DNA of 64,000 bases, taken from Thermohalobaculum sp039816045. Lineage in GTDB: Bacteria > Pseudomonadota > Alphaproteobacteria > Rhodobacterales > Rhodobacteraceae. The position numbers and the translations under genes are program-made. Location of the stretch: the NCBI GenBank assembly GCA_039816045.1, contig JBCBYB010000007.1, positions 62,001 to 126,000 of the forward strand, read 5' to 3'. The stretch's first letter is position 1. Every line of letters starts with the position of its first letter. This document shows, piece after piece, positions 34,244 to 42,236 of this stretch. The notes under the pieces are model-generated. The model was not told where the DNA came from. It saw only the letters and a list, made by a program, of their open reading frames with translations, and ran no database searches.

Positions 34244-35557
34244 ATGCTTATTCGTCACAAAGTCGCCAAGGGCGAGACCTTCGACAAGATCCTGAAGAAG
34301 TACGGTGTGAAAGATGGCAAGGGTCTTTGGGCTCTGCCTGCCAACAAACAAATTCGTGCCAAGTATAAATCCCCCAATGATGTTTCAAAGGGCGATGATA
34401 TCTGGGTTCCAGATCCAAAGGCAAAAATCTACGAGTTCAAATACAAGGGCAAAACACAGTTCTACTCAGAGCGGGAGTGGGAAGAATTTCAAGCGATGTT
34501 CATGAAGAACATGAAAGATCGCGTTTTGAAAGAGGCGAAGATCCGGAAGCTGAACCTGGACATCCGCCACCGCGATCTGAAGAACATCAAGAAGGAATTC
34601 GGCTTTACAACCTGGCTTTATGAGACGGTCGCGTGGAACGAGTTGTCCGACGCCGAGAAAGCCAAGGCTGACAAGGCTGTAAAAGCGCTGGAGGCCGCGA
34701 TCTCCAGCGGCAAGGTCGCGCTGGTGCAGCCTGCCGTAAAGGCCACTGAGAACGCGCTTGCGGCCTATGCGGCGGAGGTCAACGAGTACACCGAGGACCT
34801 GATCGGCACGGGCGACACGCTGATCTTCGCGACCGAACTGACGCGCGACGGCAGCTTCGCGATCGCCGGGGTCATCGCCGGCACCATGGCGGCGCCGGCT
34901 GTCGCGACGGTCGGTGCAATGGCCAAAGCCGGGTTCGTCGTCGGCTCGTCGGTGGCTTTCACCAAATCGGTGGCGGGCGAAGTGGGCCAAGCTCTTGCCG
35001 GAAAAGCAAATTCACCGAAGAAGATCGCTTGGAACGTGCTGCGGGATACGCTGACGGGGGGGGTCTCAGACGCGATCACCGGGCCGCTTGGGTCGAAAAT
35101 CACAGGGGCTCTCGCGCCGCGGCTTGCAGGCTTCTTCAAGGGCCGGCCCTTCGCCCGCAAGCTGGCGACCGCGGTGGTGAAATCCGACATCAACATGGTC
35201 AACAAGCTCACCGGTGGTGCACTGAAGGAACTGGTCGCCAAGCACGGATCCAAGAAAGCGCAGGAGATCCTGATCGACAGCGTGGCCGAGATCCTGGTCG
35301 ACATCCCCACCGGCAAGGCCATCGGCCTTGTGCAGGACTGGCTCTCGGGCGAGACCAAGGCGCTCTCGGCGGCAGCCAGCAAAGCGATGAAGAAGACCAA
35401 CGGCCAGGAAACGGTCGAGGACTTCGCCAGCAAGATCGAGCGCGAGATGAAGACCGATGCGCTCTACAACGACGTTGCCAAAGGGTGGATCGCGAAACAG
35501 GGCAAGCAGCTCCAAACCGCGATGGAAAAGCGCGCAAGCCAGCTCGAATCCGCCTAA
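34244..35557 (+). CDS. LysM-like N-terminus protein, possible secreted effector
   Basis: The 437-residue protein begins LIRHKVAKGETFDKILKKYG and continues to VSKGDDIWVPDP, a LysM-like module of the type seen on baseplate and effector proteins of contractile injection systems and on peptidoglycan-binding proteins. A Lys/Glu-rich helical part follows (about 60-180), then an Ala/Gly/Val-rich hydrophobic stretch (about 205-250) that could insert into membranes, then a helical C-terminus ending in AMEKRASQLESA. The first 400 bases are noticeably lower in GC than the neighbours, a hint of recent acquisition. It has a GGGAGG site and a terminator. No catalytic motif is seen, so a toxin role is inference. 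Confidence 0.62.
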   Translation: MLIRHKVAKGETFDKILKKYGVKDGKGLWALPANKQIRAKYKSPNDVSKGDDIWVPDPKAKIYEFKYKGKTQFYSEREWEEFQAMFMKNMKDRVLKEAKIRKLNLDIRHRDLKNIKKEFGFTTWLYETVAWNELSDAEKAKADKAVKALEAAISSGKVALVQPAVKATENALAAYAAEVNEYTEDLIGTGDTLIFATELTRDGSFAIAGVIAGTMAAPAVATVGAMAKAGFVVGSSVAFTKSVAGEVGQALAGKANSPKKIAWNVLRDTLTGGVSDAITGPLGSKITGALAPRLAGFFKGRPFARKLATAVVKSDINMVNKLTGGALKELVAKHGSKKAQEILIDSVAEILVDIPTGKAIGLVQDWLSGETKALSAAASKAMKKTNGQETVEDFASKIEREMKTDALYNDVAKGWIAKQGKQLQTAMEKRASQLESA

Positions 35558-35575
35558 GCCTCTCGAAAGACTGGT

Positions 35576-35602
35576 CGGCCCCGCCGCTGGGGCCGGCCTT
35601 TT
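35576..35602 (+). terminator. Rho-independent terminator of the LysM-like gene
   Basis: CGGCCCC and GGGGCCG form a seven-pair stem around GCCGCT, followed by GCC and TTTT, starting 19 bases after the stop. It also lies against the 3' end of the convergent DUF4864 gene. Confidence 0.75.
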
Positions 35603-36066
35603 CAGCTGCTGACGCCCGGGAGTTTCCGCAGGCTGACACCCCGGATGCGCCATTCACCCTCGGTCAGGCCCATGATGTAGTCGGCCTCGAACTGCTGCCC
35701 GGCGGCGTCCTCGAACAGCACGGTCTTCACAAAGAACCCGGACTCCGGCTCCTCCAGCCCGCGATACTCATAGCGAGAGGGCCGCCAGATCATCGGGTAG
35801 CCGTGGCGCACCATGTGGCCGAAGTTCTCAGGCGAGCCGAACTTCCGCTGGATCTGTGGGGCGGCGTGGGCAAAAGCCGCGTCCAGATCGTTGCGTTGAA
35901 AGGCGGCGAGCTGGTCCTCGATCACCGCGACGATGGCGGCGTCTTGGGCCGCGGCCGGGCGGGGCAGCGCGACCCCGACCGCCACCACGATGGCGGCCGC
36001 AAATGCGATAAACCGTGCGATAAACGGATGCGACATTGGTGCGATATCAGCGATATTTCTGGTCAT
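35602..36066 (-). CDS. DUF4864 family secreted protein
   Basis: The 154-residue product has an N-terminal hydrophobic segment, FIAFAAAIVVAVGVALPRPAAAQDA, a Sec signal peptide with Ala-x-Ala cleavage near AAA-QD. The mature part has DQLAAFQRNDLDAAFAHAAPQIQRKFG, NFGHMVRHGYPMIW and EADYIMGLTEGEWRIRGVSLRKL, the pattern of the DUF4864 family, related in shape to NTF2-like domains. It is thought to be periplasmic, with no known function. ATG 36066 has GGAG eight bases upstream; an ATG at 36036 is the alternative. It converges on the LysM-like gene. Confidence 0.78.
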   Translation of the reverse strand: MTRNIADIAPMSHPFIARFIAFAAAIVVAVGVALPRPAAAQDAAIVAVIEDQLAAFQRNDLDAAFAHAAPQIQRKFGSPENFGHMVRHGYPMIWRPSRYEYRGLEEPESGFFVKTVLFEDAAGQQFEADYIMGLTEGEWRIRGVSLRKLPGVSS

Positions 36067-36190
36067 GCGGGGCTCCACTCTCGGTGCATCCCTTTGAGGG
36101 TGGTCCGGAGGGTCAGCCGGTCAAGTGCCCTATCGCAGTGCGGAATGCTCGCGTACAGTCCGCCGCCGCGTGAGACGGGACGGAGAGAGC

Positions 36191-37417
36191 ATGGCAGTGG
36201 AGCTCTGCATCGAGCGGCTGGGCGCCCGCGGCGACGGGATCGCCGAGGGAGGGAGCGTCTATGTGCCCTTTGCGCTGCCGGGAGAGCGGGTGCGGGCGGA
36301 TCTCGACCTCGGTGACCGGGCGCGCCATGTGAAGGTGCTCGAGCCCTCGCCCGAGCGGATCGCGCCGGTTTGCCCCCATTACAAACGCTGCGGGGGATGC
36401 GTTCTCCAGCACGGCTCGGATCGGCTTGTGGCGGCGTGGAAGACCGATATGCTGGTCGAGGCGCTTGCTGCGCGCGGGATCGAGGGGGTGCCCGTCCGCT
36501 CCATGGTCACCGCGCCTGTGGCCAGTCGGCGGCGCATCGCGGTCACCGCACGGCGCACCCGCTCGGGGATCCTGGCGGGGTTCCTCAGTGCCGGCAGCGC
36601 CGAGATCGTGCCGGTAACCCATTGCGATGTGGCGGTGCCGGGGCTCGTGCAGATCCTGCCGGCGCTCGAGGAGATCGTGCGGTTCGGTGCGAGCCGGAAG
36701 GGCTCGGTGCGCCTCACGCTGACCTCGGCGCGGGCCGGGATCGATCTGGCGGTCACGGAGGCGAAGCCGCTCCAAAACTACGAGATGGCGCTGCTGGCGG
36801 GGATGGCGGCGCGGGCGGGGCTCGCGCGGCTTGCCTGGAACGGCGAGGTGGCGGTGACCATCGCACCCCCTACGCACCGGTTCGGGATGGCGGAGGTGCT
36901 GCCCCCGCCCGGCGGGTTCCTACAGCCGACCGCGGAGGGTGAGGCGGCCTTGGTCGCGGCGGTCTCCCAGGCGGTGGCGGGGGCACCGCGCATCGCAGAT
37001 CTCTTCGCCGGATCGGGGACGTTCACCCTGCCGCTGGCCGAACGCTCGGAAGTGCTGGCGGTCGAAGGCGAGGCTTCGGCGGTCGACGCGCTCGATGCCG
37101 CCTGGCGGGCGACCGAGGGGCTGAAGGCGGTCCGGGCGCGGGCCCGTGATCTGTTCGCCCGACCGCTCCGGCGCGAGGAACTGAAAGGGCTGGACGCCGT
37201 GGTGCTCGATCCGCCGCGGGCGGGTGCCAGGGCGCAGGCGGAGCAGCTCGCCGAGCACGGGCCGCCCCGGATCGCCAGCGTCAGCTGCAACCCCGCCACC
37301 TTTGCCCGGGATGCGCGGATCCTGATCGACGGTGGCTATGCGCTCGACTGGGTGCAGCCGGTCGATCAGTTCCGCTGGTCCGCGCATTTGGAGCTGGTCG
37401 GCGCCTTCCGCCGCTGA
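36191..37417 (+). CDS. Class I SAM-dependent RNA methyltransferase (RlmD/TrmA-like)
   Basis: The 408-residue protein belongs to the RumA/TrmA family, which makes 5-methyluridine in rRNA or tRNA. An N-terminal TRAM-like stretch, LGARGDGIAEGGSVYVPFALPGERV, is followed by the iron-sulfur cysteines in CPHYKRCGGCVLQH (Cys-x5-Cys-x2-Cys, with a fourth Cys near residue 140). The SAM domain holds IADLFAGSGTFTLPLAE, then LDPPRAGARAQAEQL, and the catalytic cysteine in SVSCNPATFARD. The start at 36191 has GGAGAG before it. Its last 17 codons overlap the convergent PQQ gene. rRNA or tRNA as target cannot be settled from sequence. Confidence 0.9.
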   Translation: MAVELCIERLGARGDGIAEGGSVYVPFALPGERVRADLDLGDRARHVKVLEPSPERIAPVCPHYKRCGGCVLQHGSDRLVAAWKTDMLVEALAARGIEGVPVRSMVTAPVASRRRIAVTARRTRSGILAGFLSAGSAEIVPVTHCDVAVPGLVQILPALEEIVRFGASRKGSVRLTLTSARAGIDLAVTEAKPLQNYEMALLAGMAARAGLARLAWNGEVAVTIAPPTHRFGMAEVLPPPGGFLQPTAEGEAALVAAVSQAVAGAPRIADLFAGSGTFTLPLAERSEVLAVEGEASAVDALDAAWRATEGLKAVRARARDLFARPLRREELKGLDAVVLDPPRAGARAQAEQLAEHGPPRIASVSCNPATFARDARILIDGGYALDWVQPVDQFRWSAHLELVGAFRR

Positions 37418-38583
37418 GCCCCCAGCAGCACCAGCGCTCCGGCCAGGAGCCAGACCGATGCGGGCAGCGGCACGGGCGTGCTCGTCACGAACCCCTCGGC
37501 GGAGGTCACGAGGAACACCTCCCCTGTCAGATCCAGCAGATAGAGATTGCCGTCGCCGTCCAGGCCAAAGGATGAGAGTGCCGCGATGTCACCCACATCG
37601 ATGTCCAGATCCCAGACGGTGAGCGGCCCGGCCTCGCCGCCTTCGATTGCAAACGAGAACACCTGGTCGCTGAAGAAATCGCCGAAGAAGTATTGCCCGT
37701 CGAGCTCCGCGACGTCCCCGCGATAGATCTCGCCCCCGGTGACCGAGCGCCCCTGGATCGGGTCGGTCTCGTGGTCGTATTCGAAGATCGGGTCGGTGAA
37801 GACCGTTCCATCCGGGAAGGCGCTGGCGGCAAAGGGCAGGGTGCCCTCGAAGGCCGGCCAGCCATAGTTGGCGCCATCGGTGCCGAGGTTGATCTCCTCG
37901 CGCCGTCCCTCGCCCACATCCGCGATGATCAGCGTATCGGTCGCTGTGTCATAACCCGCGCGGTACGGGTTGCGCAGGCCGTCGCCGATGACCTCCGTGT
38001 CGCCGGTCTCGGGGTCGATCCGCAGCACTTTGGCCAGCAGTGAATTGTTCGGGTCGTTCACCGCACGTGAGCCGCTGTCCCCGGTCGTGAGGATCAGATT
38101 GCCATCCGTGTCGGTGCCGAGCCAGCCGCCATAATGGTTGCCCGTGCCGTCGTCGGGGTGCTGGATCGCGAGGATCTCCCGCAGCGGCGCGGCGTCGACA
38201 TCCGAGGCAAGCGTGTCGATCTCCACCACCCGGTGCACGTCGCCGGTGGTTACATAGCTCAGGTAGAGCTGGCCGTTGCTGGCGAAGTCCTGGTCGAAGG
38301 CGATGGCATAGGCCCCGCGTTCGCCCGCCTGGGACACATCCGACGGCCCGGCATAGAGCGGGCTGAGCCCCCCGGTCGTGCGATCATAGACGCTGATGTC
38401 TCCGCCGCGGCCGAGGATGAACAGCCGCTCGCTGTCGCCCGGGGGGGCTGCGGCGTGGATCGGCGCAGCGATACTCGGCCCATCGACGATGCGCGTGAGC
38501 CCGAGTGTTGCGGCGGAAACAGGGGTTGCGGCACTCACGAAGCCGAACAGGACGCTGAAGACGGACAGGACTACGCGCAGCAT
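37366..38583 (-). CDS. PQQ-dependent sugar dehydrogenase with VPLPA-CTERM-like tail
   Basis: The 405-residue product is a beta-propeller related to soluble glucose/sorbosone dehydrogenase. It has an N-terminal signal peptide (LSVFSVLFGFVSAATPVSAA), then ALDEDFASNGQLYLSYVT-like strands, NHYGGWLGTDTDGNLILTTGD and GLRNPYRAGYD, both family motifs. The C-terminus ends VPLPASVWLLAGALVLLGAQRRKA, a Pro-motif, a membrane helix and basic residues, as in the VPLPA-CTERM sorting signal. In roseobacter genomes this tail is processed by an exosortase for surface display. The gene overlaps the methyltransferase gene by 52 bases at the convergent ends. Whether PQQ is bound, and the substrate, is not known. 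Confidence 0.83.
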   Translation of the reverse strand: MLRVVLSVFSVLFGFVSAATPVSAATLGLTRIVDGPSIAAPIHAAAPPGDSERLFILGRGGDISVYDRTTGGLSPLYAGPSDVSQAGERGAYAIAFDQDFASNGQLYLSYVTTGDVHRVVEIDTLASDVDAAPLREILAIQHPDDGTGNHYGGWLGTDTDGNLILTTGDSGSRAVNDPNNSLLAKVLRIDPETGDTEVIGDGLRNPYRAGYDTATDTLIIADVGEGRREEINLGTDGANYGWPAFEGTLPFAASAFPDGTVFTDPIFEYDHETDPIQGRSVTGGEIYRGDVAELDGQYFFGDFFSDQVFSFAIEGGEAGPLTVWDLDIDVGDIAALSSFGLDGDGNLYLLDLTGEVFLVTSAEGFVTSTPVPLPASVWLLAGALVLLGAQRRKAPTSSKCADQRN

Positions 38584-38646
38584 GGCACCCTCCCATCAGC
38601 AATTTTGCGAGAGGGTCGCCGAGAATCGCCCTCGGTTCAAGCGCCG

Positions 38647-39246
38647 TCAGTCGACGGGGACGACCTGTCCCGTGCCCGCCCCTTCGACGCATTTGGCATA
38701 GGCCCGGCCGACGCGAGCGGAGGAGACCGTCTCATGCCCCGGGAACCATGCGCCGTAATGGGGCGCGGAGACCTCGAGCAGTCCTGGGCTCACCACGTTC
38801 ACCCGCTGGCGTTTGGGCATGTCGATGGCGGCGGCCCGGACGAACCCCGCAAGGGCACCGTTCGCGATGGCAGGCCCGATGCCGGCCAGGATCGGGTCGC
38901 GGTCGAGAATGCCGCTCGTGAGGGTGAAGGAGCCGCCCTCCGCCACCCACTCCGCCCCCGCCAGCACCAGCAGGATCTGGCCCATCAGCTTCTGGCGCAG
39001 GCCCAGCATCAGGGTGTCCTCGGTGTGCTCGGCAAAGCGGGCGAAATGGGCGTCTCCGGCAGCGGAGACCACGGCGTCTACGGGGCCTGCCTCGCGGTAC
39101 ATCGCCTCCACCGAGGCGCGATCGGCCATGTCGGCGCGGATGTCCCCGCTGGTGCGCCCGACACGGATCAGCGCATGCCTTGGCTCGAGTTCAGCGCAGA
39201 CGGCCTCTCCGATGGCGCCCGCGGCACCGATGACGATGATCTTCAT
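38647..39246 (-). CDS. Short-chain dehydrogenase/reductase family protein
   Basis: The 199-residue product has the SDR Rossmann start, KIIVIGAAGAIGEAVCAELEPRHALIRVGRTSG, and VVSAAGDAH as the NAG-like motif. FTLTSGILD carries the serine position of the active site; the YxxxK pair is not obvious and the protein is shorter than the usual 250 residues, which resembles the small SDR subgroup. It overlaps the MerR gene by four bases (ATGA), so regulator and reductase form an operon. The substrate is unknown. Confidence 0.82.
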   Translation of the reverse strand: MKIIVIGAAGAIGEAVCAELEPRHALIRVGRTSGDIRADMADRASVEAMYREAGPVDAVVSAAGDAHFARFAEHTEDTLMLGLRQKLMGQILLVLAGAEWVAEGGSFTLTSGILDRDPILAGIGPAIANGALAGFVRAAAIDMPKRQRVNVVSPGLLEVSAPHYGAWFPGHETVSSARVGRAYAKCVEGAGTGQVVPVD

Positions 39247-39605
39247 GAGGTCTCTCCGAGAATGGTGTCATAGAGCGAGAGTTTGTGCGCCAGGAGCGCT
39301 TTGCACTCGGCGATCCGCGCCGCTTGGGCGTCGAGATGGCGGGCATGGTCGGTCAGCACCCGCTTGCGCTCGGGCACGGTGGCGTCGCCCTGGGCGTAGA
39401 GCTCGGCGAAGTGCTTCATCCGGCGAAGCGGCATGCCGGTCTCACGCAAGGCGGCCAGCAGCACCAGCCAGTCGAGCACCTGGGGTGAGAAGCGGCGCTG
39501 CCCGTCAGCCCCACGCGGGATCGGCGGGCAAAGGCCTTCGCGCTCATAGTAGCGGATGGTGTCGATGCTGAGGCCGGACTGCGCGGCCACTTCGGCGATC
39601 TTCAT
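39243..39605 (-). CDS. MerR-family transcriptional regulator
   Basis: The 120-residue product has the winged-helix MerR start KIAEVAAQSGLSIDTIRYYEREGLCPPIPRG, followed by RRFSPQVLDWLVLLAALRETGMPLRRMKHFAELYAQGDA and a C-terminal helical dimerisation part with RVLTDHARHLDAQAARIAECKALLAHK. The single Cys near the C-terminus gives no metal-binding pattern. It resembles AdhR/aldehyde-responsive MerR proteins, which often precede reductase genes. The start at 39605 is chosen by the family N-terminus. The SDR gene is downstream in the same operon, so it is probably the target. Confidence 0.86.
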   Translation of the reverse strand: MKIAEVAAQSGLSIDTIRYYEREGLCPPIPRGADGQRRFSPQVLDWLVLLAALRETGMPLRRMKHFAELYAQGDATVPERKRVLTDHARHLDAQAARIAECKALLAHKLSLYDTILGETS

Positions 39606-39692
39606 AAGGTAGGCTTCATGCGGCGGCCCCAAATCGGTGCGGATCGGGGGAGCCTACCGGCCTGGAGCAGCTCCAGGTCAAGGGCGATTGCG

Positions 39693-40169
39693 TCAGTCGG
39701 GCGTCCCGTGCACCGCGACCTGCACGAGATCGGCATCGCGGGTCTTGATCGCGCGGAAGCTCTCGGAGACGCCGGCCTGCACCAGCGTGCGCTCAACGCA
39801 GAGGAGCGTGTTCGGCAGGTGGTCGTCGCACATCTCCTGCATGAACCGCATCTCCTCGGCCGCCGTCGGCAAAGCGGTGCCGATGTCCGGCGCGCCGTAG
39901 CGTTCGACGAAATGCCGGGCGAGTTGCTCCGTGGCGGCGGCGAACTCGGCCTCGGTGATCTCGGCGACCGCCACAAAGGTTGCGCGCCCAAAACTGCCGA
40001 GCGCGAGCCAGCCATTGGCGAAGGCCTGGCGCCCCTTGCCGGTCAGGTCTTCCTCGCTCCAGTTGGAGAACTCGAACGACCCGGAGATCGCCCACTCGCC
40101 GGGTTCTGCCGGGGTCTCGAAGATCCGCTCGTCGCTTTCGTCGAAACGCAGGGTGCGGGCCAGTCTCAT
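39693..40169 (-). CDS. DUF6505-like protein beside the formate dehydrogenase cluster
   Basis: The 158-residue protein has a Phe/Trp-rich core: GEWAISGSFEFSNWSEEDLTG, KGRQAFANGWLALGSFGRATFVAVAEI and EEMRFMQEMCDDHLPNTLLCVERTLVQ, ending VQVAVHGTPD. This matches what I recall as DUF6505, a roseobacter family found with formate dehydrogenase maturation genes. The gene is the last of the minus-strand set and overlaps the ligase-like gene by four bases. No function is known; a role in cofactor insertion or subunit assembly would be inference from neighbours. Confidence 0.6.
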   Translation of the reverse strand: MRLARTLRFDESDERIFETPAEPGEWAISGSFEFSNWSEEDLTGKGRQAFANGWLALGSFGRATFVAVAEITEAEFAAATEQLARHFVERYGAPDIGTALPTAAEEMRFMQEMCDDHLPNTLLCVERTLVQAGVSESFRAIKTRDADLVQVAVHGTPD

Positions 40170-40873
40170 GACGCCTCCAGCAGGTCGGTGAGGGGGCGGG
40201 TGGTGGTGCCCTCGGGGCTGCGCAGAAGCTGTCCGCCATGCTCGTCGAGGCCGAGGAAGACCATGTCGGTGCCGGGCAACGGCTCGCCGAGCCCCCAGGT
40301 CTTGCCCCGCCAGGCCTCATGCACGGGGCCGAGCCCGCGATCGGTCCAAGTGTTGATCCAGACCAGCGCGTGGCGCGACCAGCTCCCGAGCAGTCCTCGG
40401 GGGGTGATCTCGGCGCAGCCCTCCTCGTGGAGCCAGGTCTCCTCGGGGTTGCGGCCTGGATCGTCCTGGGGTGGGGGGACGAAGCGCATCTCGAGCCCGA
40501 TCACCAGCCAGTCCGGCTCGGCATCGGGATCGGCGGTGTTCGCCGCCGCCCTGAGCCGCCCACAGCGCGCGCCATTCACGCGCACGGTGCCGGGCCACTC
40601 GAAGTGCACCGCGACCTCGGGCGGGGCCAGCGCCCCAAGCGCATCCGCGAGCCCGAGCCCGACCGCCATGCTCACCGGCAGCGCGTCGCGGAGCGCCACC
40701 TCTGGGGCCAGCACCAGGGCGGCCTCCAGCACGCTGCCGTCCTCGGCCCAAGTGACCAGCCCCGGATCGGTCCCGAGCGCCGCTTTGGCCATCGCGCGTG
40801 CAAAGGGCTGGCCCGGGGCCACCGCCTCACCGCTCAGGAGCGGGGGCAAGCTGACGGGCTCAGCCAGGTTCAT
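40166..40873 (-). CDS. Biotin/lipoate-protein-ligase-like protein, degenerate active site
   Basis: The 235-residue protein follows the biotin/lipoyl ligase fold: AEDGSVLEAALVLAPEV, MAVGLGLADALGAL and VHFEWPGTVRVNGARCGRLRAA. In BirA the equivalent positions read Trp-Pro-Asn-Asp and a Lys in GRKLAGIL; here the Asn/Asp are Gly-Thr and the Lys is Arg, and the GRGRRG loop that binds the adenylate is not seen. A real ligase activity is therefore doubtful. The gene lies in a four-base-overlapping chain with Mrp and DUF6505-like genes. A chaperone or scaffold role in metal cofactor assembly is possible. Confidence 0.7.
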   Translation of the reverse strand: MNLAEPVSLPPLLSGEAVAPGQPFARAMAKAALGTDPGLVTWAEDGSVLEAALVLAPEVALRDALPVSMAVGLGLADALGALAPPEVAVHFEWPGTVRVNGARCGRLRAAANTADPDAEPDWLVIGLEMRFVPPPQDDPGRNPEETWLHEEGCAEITPRGLLGSWSRHALVWINTWTDRGLGPVHEAWRGKTWGLGEPLPGTDMVFLGLDEHGGQLLRSPEGTTTRPLTDLLEAS

Positions 40874-41973
40874 GCAAACGCATCCGTCTCGCGGAGCTTT
40901 GCCGCGACATCGAGGAAAGCGCGGGCCTGCGGGCTCTGCGGTTTGGCGGCCACGATGGGCGCGCCGCCGTCACCCGCCTGCCGGATCTCCAAGTCGAGCG
41001 GGATCTCGCCGAGGAAGGGCAGCCCCAGCTTCTCGGCCTCCGTCTTCGCGCCGCCATGGCCGAAGATATGCGCCTGATGTCCGCAGTTCGGGCAGCAATA
41101 GGAGGACATGTTCTCGATCATGCCGATCACCTTGGTGCCGGTCTTGTCGAACATGTCGAGCGCCTTGCGGGCATCGAGCAGCGCGATGTCCTGCGGGGTC
41201 GAGACCACGACGGCGCCGGTCACCTCGGCCTTCTGGCTGAGCGTGAGCTGCACATCGCCCGTGCCCGGCGGCAGGTCCACCAGCAGCACGTCGAGCCCGC
41301 CCCACTGCACCTGGCGCAGCATCTGCTCGAGCGCGCCCATCAGCATCGGACCGCGCCAGACCACGGCCTCACCCTCGGCCACCATCATACCGATGGAGAT
41401 CGCGGTAACTCCGTGGTTGCGGAGCGGCAGGATCGTGGTGCCGTCCGGAGAGGAGGGCCGGCCCGAGATCCCGAGCATCCGGGGCTGCGACGGCCCATAG
41501 ACATCCGCGTCCAGCAGTCCGACGCGGAGCCCCTGGGCCGCCAATGCCACGGCGAGGTTCGCTGAGACGGTGGATTTGCCGACCCCCCCTTTGCCCGACG
41601 CGATGGCGAGGATCCGATCCACCCCCGGTATGCGCTTGTCCGCCGGCGCCGAAGGTTTGCGCTTGCCGACCCCGAGATCGGGTGGCGGGCCCTTCGGCGT
41701 CGAGGTCCGCGAGGGCTGTGGGTCAGAGCTGTGCGCGGTCAGGATTGCCGAGACCCGGTTGACCCCCGGCAGCGCCTCGACCGCGGCAGCGGCGGCGGCA
41801 CGCACCGGCTCCATCTCCGCGCCGATGGCCGGGTCCACCTCGATCACGAAGCTGACCGAGCCGTCCTTCACACTGATCGCGCGGGCCATGTCGGCGGAGA
41901 TCAGGTCTTTGCCGGAGCGCTGGTCGACGATCCGCGAGAGGGCCGCGACCACATCCTCGCGGGTGACGCTCAT
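40870..41973 (-). CDS. apbC: Mrp/NBP35-type iron-sulfur carrier ATPase (ApbC)
   Basis: The 367-residue product has an N-terminal MIP18/DUF59-like part (about 1-90), then the Mrp P-loop ILAIASGKGGVGKSTVSANLA, the switch region LLDADVYGPSQPRML, the Asp motif VLLVDLPPGTGDVQLTL, and the cysteine pair CPNCGHQAHIFGHGG near the C-terminus. Mrp/ApbC dimers bind a bridging [4Fe-4S] cluster and transfer it to target proteins, with ATPase activity. In this locus the targets could be the nearby iron-sulfur formate dehydrogenase subunits. The gene overlaps both neighbours by four bases. Confidence 0.93.
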   Translation of the reverse strand: MSVTREDVVAALSRIVDQRSGKDLISADMARAISVKDGSVSFVIEVDPAIGAEMEPVRAAAAAAVEALPGVNRVSAILTAHSSDPQPSRTSTPKGPPPDLGVGKRKPSAPADKRIPGVDRILAIASGKGGVGKSTVSANLAVALAAQGLRVGLLDADVYGPSQPRMLGISGRPSSPDGTTILPLRNHGVTAISIGMMVAEGEAVVWRGPMLMGALEQMLRQVQWGGLDVLLVDLPPGTGDVQLTLSQKAEVTGAVVVSTPQDIALLDARKALDMFDKTGTKVIGMIENMSSYCCPNCGHQAHIFGHGGAKTEAEKLGLPFLGEIPLDLEIRQAGDGGAPIVAAKPQSPQARAFLDVAAKLRETDAFA

Positions 41974-42182
41974 GAGGCCTCTCCCGTGTCGATCTCTCCC
42001 TCGACCACATGCTCGAGGCCGATCTCCGGGCAGCTGATCACTGCCCTGACCTTGACCGAGCCTTTCGGGCCGGCGTCGCGGGCGGCGGCTTCGATCTGCT
42101 GCTGCGAGGTGACGCCCACCTGCTTCAGGAACTTCCGCATCGACATGTTGAAGGCGTCGTCGCTCATGCCTGACCTCATCAC
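41970..42182 (-). CDS. DUF6494-like small protein
   Basis: The 70-residue protein reads MSDDAFNMSMRKFLKQVG followed by VTSQQQIEAAARDAGPKG and ends EIGLEHVVEGEIDTGEAS. This is close to what I recall as the DUF6494 family of about 70 residues, found with formate dehydrogenase genes in alphaproteobacteria. The start is a Met at 42182, with the stop overlapping the Mrp gene start by four bases. It has no cysteine. A helical N-terminus and beta-strand C-terminus suggest a small adaptor. Its role is unknown. Confidence 0.68.
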   Translation of the reverse strand: MMRSGMSDDAFNMSMRKFLKQVGVTSQQQIEAAARDAGPKGSVKVRAVISCPEIGLEHVVEGEIDTGEAS

Positions 42183-42236
42183 TAGGAATTACGTTGCGTC
42201 TTAGGTCATCGCGTCGCGCGCGATGTCAAGGGCGGG

